Origin: Pholis gunnellus | Taxonomy: Eukaryota > Chordata > Actinopteri > Perciformes > Pholidae | DNA length: 64,000 nucleotides | Assembly (NCBI GenBank): GCA_910591455.2 | Contig: OU342806.1 | Location: 13,051,426 to 13,115,425 of the forward strand | Direction of reading: 5' to 3' | In this document: in pieces, positions 60,121 through 64,000 of the stretch | How the letters are laid out: the number at the start of each line of letters is the position of its first letter | How positions within the stretch are numbered: position 1 is the first letter of the stretch | The notes under the pieces: generated by a model | Databases searched by the model: none | The model's input: the letters and a program-made list of their open reading frames with translations, nothing else | What the model was told of the DNA's origin: nothing | Position numbers and translations under genes: made by a program

Positions 60121-60439
60121 AGAGTTCGACTTTGAGGGGCTAAAGGGTGTTAAATGAATATCCTCCCCAGGTGTTTACACAGGAATAATGAGCTCTTACA
60201 TTTGCTTTCTGTATTGAGTAATTAACCATGTTGTAATTTAGTGTGGATTCATATTAGAGAATTAATGTCTCTGTCGAGATGCATACTTGGTTTAGTGTTA
60301 GGTAATAGGTCTGTAGAGTATGTCAAGGAATACGTGTTCTTCCTCCTCACATAAAGCAAAAAGTGAGAGATGAGATGTGTGTCTATTTCTTATTTTTCCA
60401 TAGGAATGCTTGGTCCGCCTAGTGTGTAGTAGATCGGTT

Positions 60440-61012
60440 AAACTCAAGACACACATACCTACACACAGAGACAGACAGAGATTCCTTGCTTTATAGTTAT
60501 ATGACTCTGCTACAGCGCCACCTATTGGCCTAATGGAACCACATTTGTCATGGTCACTGAGTCATATCTACACATATCCAGTAAATGTGGTTGCAATAGC
60601 ACAAAGCATTCAGGACATACGAACATTTGCAATATAAGCCCAACCCACAGCATTGGAGCAAACGTTTAGGGCCTGCTATAGTAAAACTGTGTGGAACATT
60701 AAAAATCCCCAATAAGTTTTACAGTCTTGGTTCAGAGATTTTCTGTGCAACATTTGGTGCCGATTGCTCCAAAAGTTGTAAGAGTATCAGCAAAAAAAAA
60801 AGAAAAGATTTGGACACAATTAAAAATGGCGGGAATTGTTTTTTGTTATAATAAATGAATGTATTTATTTTATATTGGCTTGAATGGCATTCCACACAAC
60901 ACACCCACCAATTGTGAAGTGGATCAGATGTCGTGATAAGCGAAAGGCAGACCCACATACATACATTAATACATGCATACAGAGAGATATTCCTCGCTTT
61001 TATAGTTAGATG
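60440..61012. mobile_element. Repeat with duplicated edges (AGAGATTCCTTGCTTTATAG)
   Basis: AGAGATTCCTTGCTTTATAGTTATATGA at about 60477-60504 recurs as AGAGATATTCCTCGCTTTTATAGTTAGATGA at about 60981-61011, both preceded by ACA-rich CATAC/ACAC runs. The interior begins CTACAGCGCCACCTATTGGCC, a motif I recall from a dispersed teleost repeat. The edges are direct rather than inverted, so the unit could be an LTR-like or tandem-type repeat. Frames inside are incidental. Confidence 0.6.
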
Positions 61013-62370
61013 ATACGTTCAGGAAGTTCATTTTTTAAACTGTTAATAAATGACCCAGTCTTATAAGTCCTGAAAAGAATTAACATCTAATGCACTCAGC
61101 CAGTTCCAATTGCAGGCAAAGAATCAGCTGTCTGTATTAGATGAGCATTGATGCATTGAGTATACTAGTTTTCAGGAGCTGAATGGATCACTGAACAGTC
61201 CTGCTGAGCCAAACTTGAGTTTTCATTATACGGATCACATGCCAATAATACTGGGCACCAGTAGTCAATCTAAGCCCAAAAGTGAAAGTCATAGTTACCA
61301 CCCACAGTGTTGCATGTAAACTAAACTATGCAAATCAAACACTGTCAATTTCTCTACAATGGATAAAGGCTGAAATCACTTCCATGTGGTTATGGCATTG
61401 TGTGGTTAGCTTGGCAAAGTATGGAAAATGAGTGGGCAGAGGAAGGTGACAAGCCAGAGTGAGGTTGGACTCAGATTGGAAAGCTGATTTAATTCAAGCA
61501 CAACATACCATTATTGACTTGGTATGTATTAAGCTTGACACTGAAATGGTAACAATATCTAAACCATGTGAAACAATTAGTGTATTCCTTACAAATAGTA
61601 ACTTCAGTAGAGTTGTTGAGTGCTGGTTTTCTTGATGACCAGTACTGTAGTGTGTATTTGAGGGTTTTAGACCTCATTCTTTAAATAATAATTGCGTCTC
61701 ATACATTTTCCTTCTTTTTTTCACAGGATATCTAATCAGGCATCCAGACTCAATTACTCCTGTTATCCCACCATTGTCCGATTGGTCACTAGTTATGCTG
61801 AATAGAATAACATCCAACCTGGCCTTTTACACTAGAATATATCGATTAGGGTAGAATATATGTATTTTACATTTTAGCCTACTTTTTGACTCTGCAAAAA
61901 AAAAAAAACTTTACAGCCCTGGGTATCTCTTTCCAGCACTGGATTGAAATTGAACCCTCAACTCTTCAATTGTTTATGGGTCTACCAGTTGCATGACATG
62001 GGGATATGAAGTTCTAACACTGCCAGTATTGCAATGCTCAAGTCACTGAGTAGGGCTTAGTATGCCATTTGGTAGTATTATTTGCCCTTTAATGTTTCTG
62101 TTTGCCACTTCAATGACCCTTACTAAGCCGGTTTGATCCCAGCTGGTCCCCTGTTGAAGTATATGCGATCAGAATGACAGACCTGTTGAGGTGATTGCCT
62201 GCATGTGCTCTCCTTTCAGCCTGCTGATTCATTTGTGGATGCTCAGATCCCCCGTGGTTGCTGGCTATTCCAGCCAAGGGTTGTGTCGGCCTGGAACATT
62301 CACTTTCATTAAAACATCAGCTGCACTCACAGCTGGAACATGTGGCTAGTGTCTCTCAGCATCCCATTCA
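61013..62370. other. Unique noncoding sequence
   Basis: No gene or element was recognised. Confidence 0.55.
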
Positions 62371-62374
62371 TCTC

Positions 62375-62612
62375 AATGGCTCATTGTTGTTTCAAGCCAA
62401 AGCATAAAAAATGCACACTATTGTTAATGAGGTGATGAGGCACAAGGTTGTTTTGTGGAAATATAATGAGGAAATGACTAACAATAGTTTGGAGCCTATA
62501 CATCACTTTAGGGGCACAAATTCCTCTCCCGCTCGACAAATAACGTTTTCTCTGGGAATAATAGGCCCATTGTTTGCGCTCTCACTTTGCAATGCTTCTT
62601 TGTTTCAGCCAA
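62375..62612. promoter_or_regulatory. Cluster of SOX-type motifs
   Basis: Four perfect ATTGTT cores, the HMG-box SOX recognition core, occur within 192 bases on both strands: 62383-62388, 62420-62425, 62480-62485 (as AACAAT) and 62569-62574. A TCTTTGTTTC follows near 62600. The density exceeds chance for this base composition. Occupancy and conservation are unknown. Confidence 0.3.
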
Positions 62613-62619
62613 CATAGGA

Positions 62620-63181
62620 GTTACTGCATGAATGTTGTTGAGGAGCATCCAATTATACTAGGCTAATGTAAATCACTTAAAATAATGAACTGCCTATAAG
62701 GCCTTTGTAAACATAGAGTTCATGATGCATTAATGAGTTCATGTGGAATTAATTAATAGTTCATTATCTATCATATCATGTTTTATCAGTTCTTTATATC
62801 TTAAAAGTGGTACCTTATCAGCATTCATAGTTTAGCTAATACATAATTTAAAAAACGTTAGTTCTTTGGCAGCAAACATTTCCTTTGTATTGCTCAAATC
62901 AGATGTATTGAGCAAAATGCTGCATTACGTGTGTATTTCTGAACGTATGGTGTGTGTTGTTAAACAGTTTGTATTTATACATTTGCTTTATTATTTTGCA
63001 GCGTACTTCTAAATTCAGTATATGTGTGTTGAAATGTGTAACTTGTGATTGTGTTTTCTCTGTGTATTCGACACTTTTAGCATCTTAAAAATTGTAGTGA
63101 CTGGAAGTGTGCAAACTTCTTTCTTTTAACCCATTGAACACCAAAACTGACGGTGGAATTAATAAGCGATACATATATATA

Positions 63182-63220
<39 letters not shown>

Positions 63221-64000
63221 AGTTTTCTTTAAACAATCGCTAACATACATTATTTATCATAGCAGCAGATTATTATTATCAGCAGATTTCTAAATGTGCG
63301 ACAATCCTTGAACATATCATGTGTGACGAACGCTGAAGTCCTGTGTAGTGGAACTTGCGCTTTTTATACAATGTAGGATAGAACAAACTTGAATCACTTG
63401 ATCACAGTGCTTACACAAAGAGTCGTAAGAGATACTGTAGATGTTTTGCAAAAGAATGCTTGAACACAAAACTGGCTATGTTGGGAATCCATGTTTGTGA
63501 TTACAACAGAACCAATCACTGATTCTTTGCAGCAGACACTGTGGACAACTTTTATTATTGGCTGTTAATAAGGCAGAAACATTATTTCATCTACTTTGAA
63601 ACAAAAAATGCAAATATAAAAAAATTAAACCTCAAGCGAAAGCATTTTGATATTGTTTCGTAGAAAGGCGTGACTTTTAAATGTCAGACTTTAGTAGAAA
63701 AACTGGTTTAGAAATATTGACTGTTGAGTCTCAGCTTCATTACAAGTGGAAAGAGTTTTGAAATGAGGCCCCCTGGTATAATTAAGTTATTCGCTAGGTT
63801 ATTTTGGCCCACTGCTTCCCTCACAGGGCCACTGAGGCTGTATTGTGGGCAGAACAATGTGATGACAGGGCTGTCCTTTGGGAACATCTAATTAGTTCCA
63901 CTAGGGGAGCAAAGCAGCACCGCACCATGCCCTGATATTTGGCTTGAGCAGTCAGCGGAAAGATAGCCACAGGGCCCACTTTAATTGCAAAAATGCCACC
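62620..64000. other. AT-rich noncoding sequence with (TA)n tract
   Basis: A TATATATA tract with one interruption spans about 63172-63217. The end of the window (63760-64000) is less repetitive and more GC-balanced. No gene is recognised. Confidence 0.55.

Noticed and set aside
1..64000. CRISPR arrays, bacterial operons, phage or plasmid signals
   Set aside because: No regularly spaced repeats with unique spacers and no prokaryotic gene organisation. Sequence and repeats are vertebrate.

Overview
The window looks like a gene-poor stretch of a ray-finned (teleost, probably percomorph) fish genome. It is AT-rich, full of short microsatellites, and carries many degraded transposable elements of kinds typical of teleosts: Tc1, DIRS-like, L2-like LINEs, tRNA-derived SINEs and short non-autonomous DNA elements. 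There are no operons, no ribosome binding sites and no long intact reading frames. The longest open frames lie in low-complexity sequence or in dead transposons. I found no host protein-coding exon, tRNA, rRNA or snRNA that I could defend, so this is either an intergenic desert or part of a very large intron.

Layout. 1-5.5 kb: a TG microsatellite, a solo LTR with a 4-bp target duplication (2114-2454), a MITE with perfect 35-bp inverted ends (2626-2989), a minus-strand tRNA-derived SINE (3340-3645), a GC-rich patch and a short hairpin. 5.5-12.1 kb: mostly unique AT-rich sequence. 12.1-13.4 kb: a Tc1-like transposon with a dead transposase. 15.1-18.5 kb: a retroelement cluster, with an LTR-like block, a LINE 3' end and a decayed DIRS-like tyrosine-recombinase retrotransposon, all read from the minus strand. 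18.5-28.9 kb: mostly unique sequence with a CpG-rich patch at 26.64-27.23 kb. 28.95-31.7 kb: a 44-bp minisatellite, a composite repeat and an AT microsatellite. 31.7-42.2 kb: little recognisable. 42.2-46.6 kb: a LINE tail and small fragments. 46.6-49.35 kb: the most structured locus, a CpG-dense promoter-like block, a splice acceptor and a broken C2H2 zinc-finger exon bounded by short inverted ends. 49.35-56.8 kb: mostly unique sequence with a triple-arm hairpin at 54.5 kb. 56.8-61 kb: an L2-like LINE tail, a second SINE, a ~2.1-kb DNA transposon, a conserved-looking TAATTA-rich block and a repeat with duplicated edges. 61-64 kb: unique sequence with a cluster of SOX-type motifs and an AT microsatellite.

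No genes cooperate here in a pathway sense. The coding traces are transposon proteins (Tc1 transposase, LINE reverse transcriptase, DIRS-like gag and reverse transcriptase/recombinase) and one multicopy-type zinc-finger protein, all disrupted by stops, frameshifts or deletions. Several unique blocks look like candidate regulatory elements by composition and motif content only; without a cross-species alignment this remains inference. Family names for the repeats come from recognising their sequence, not from a database search.
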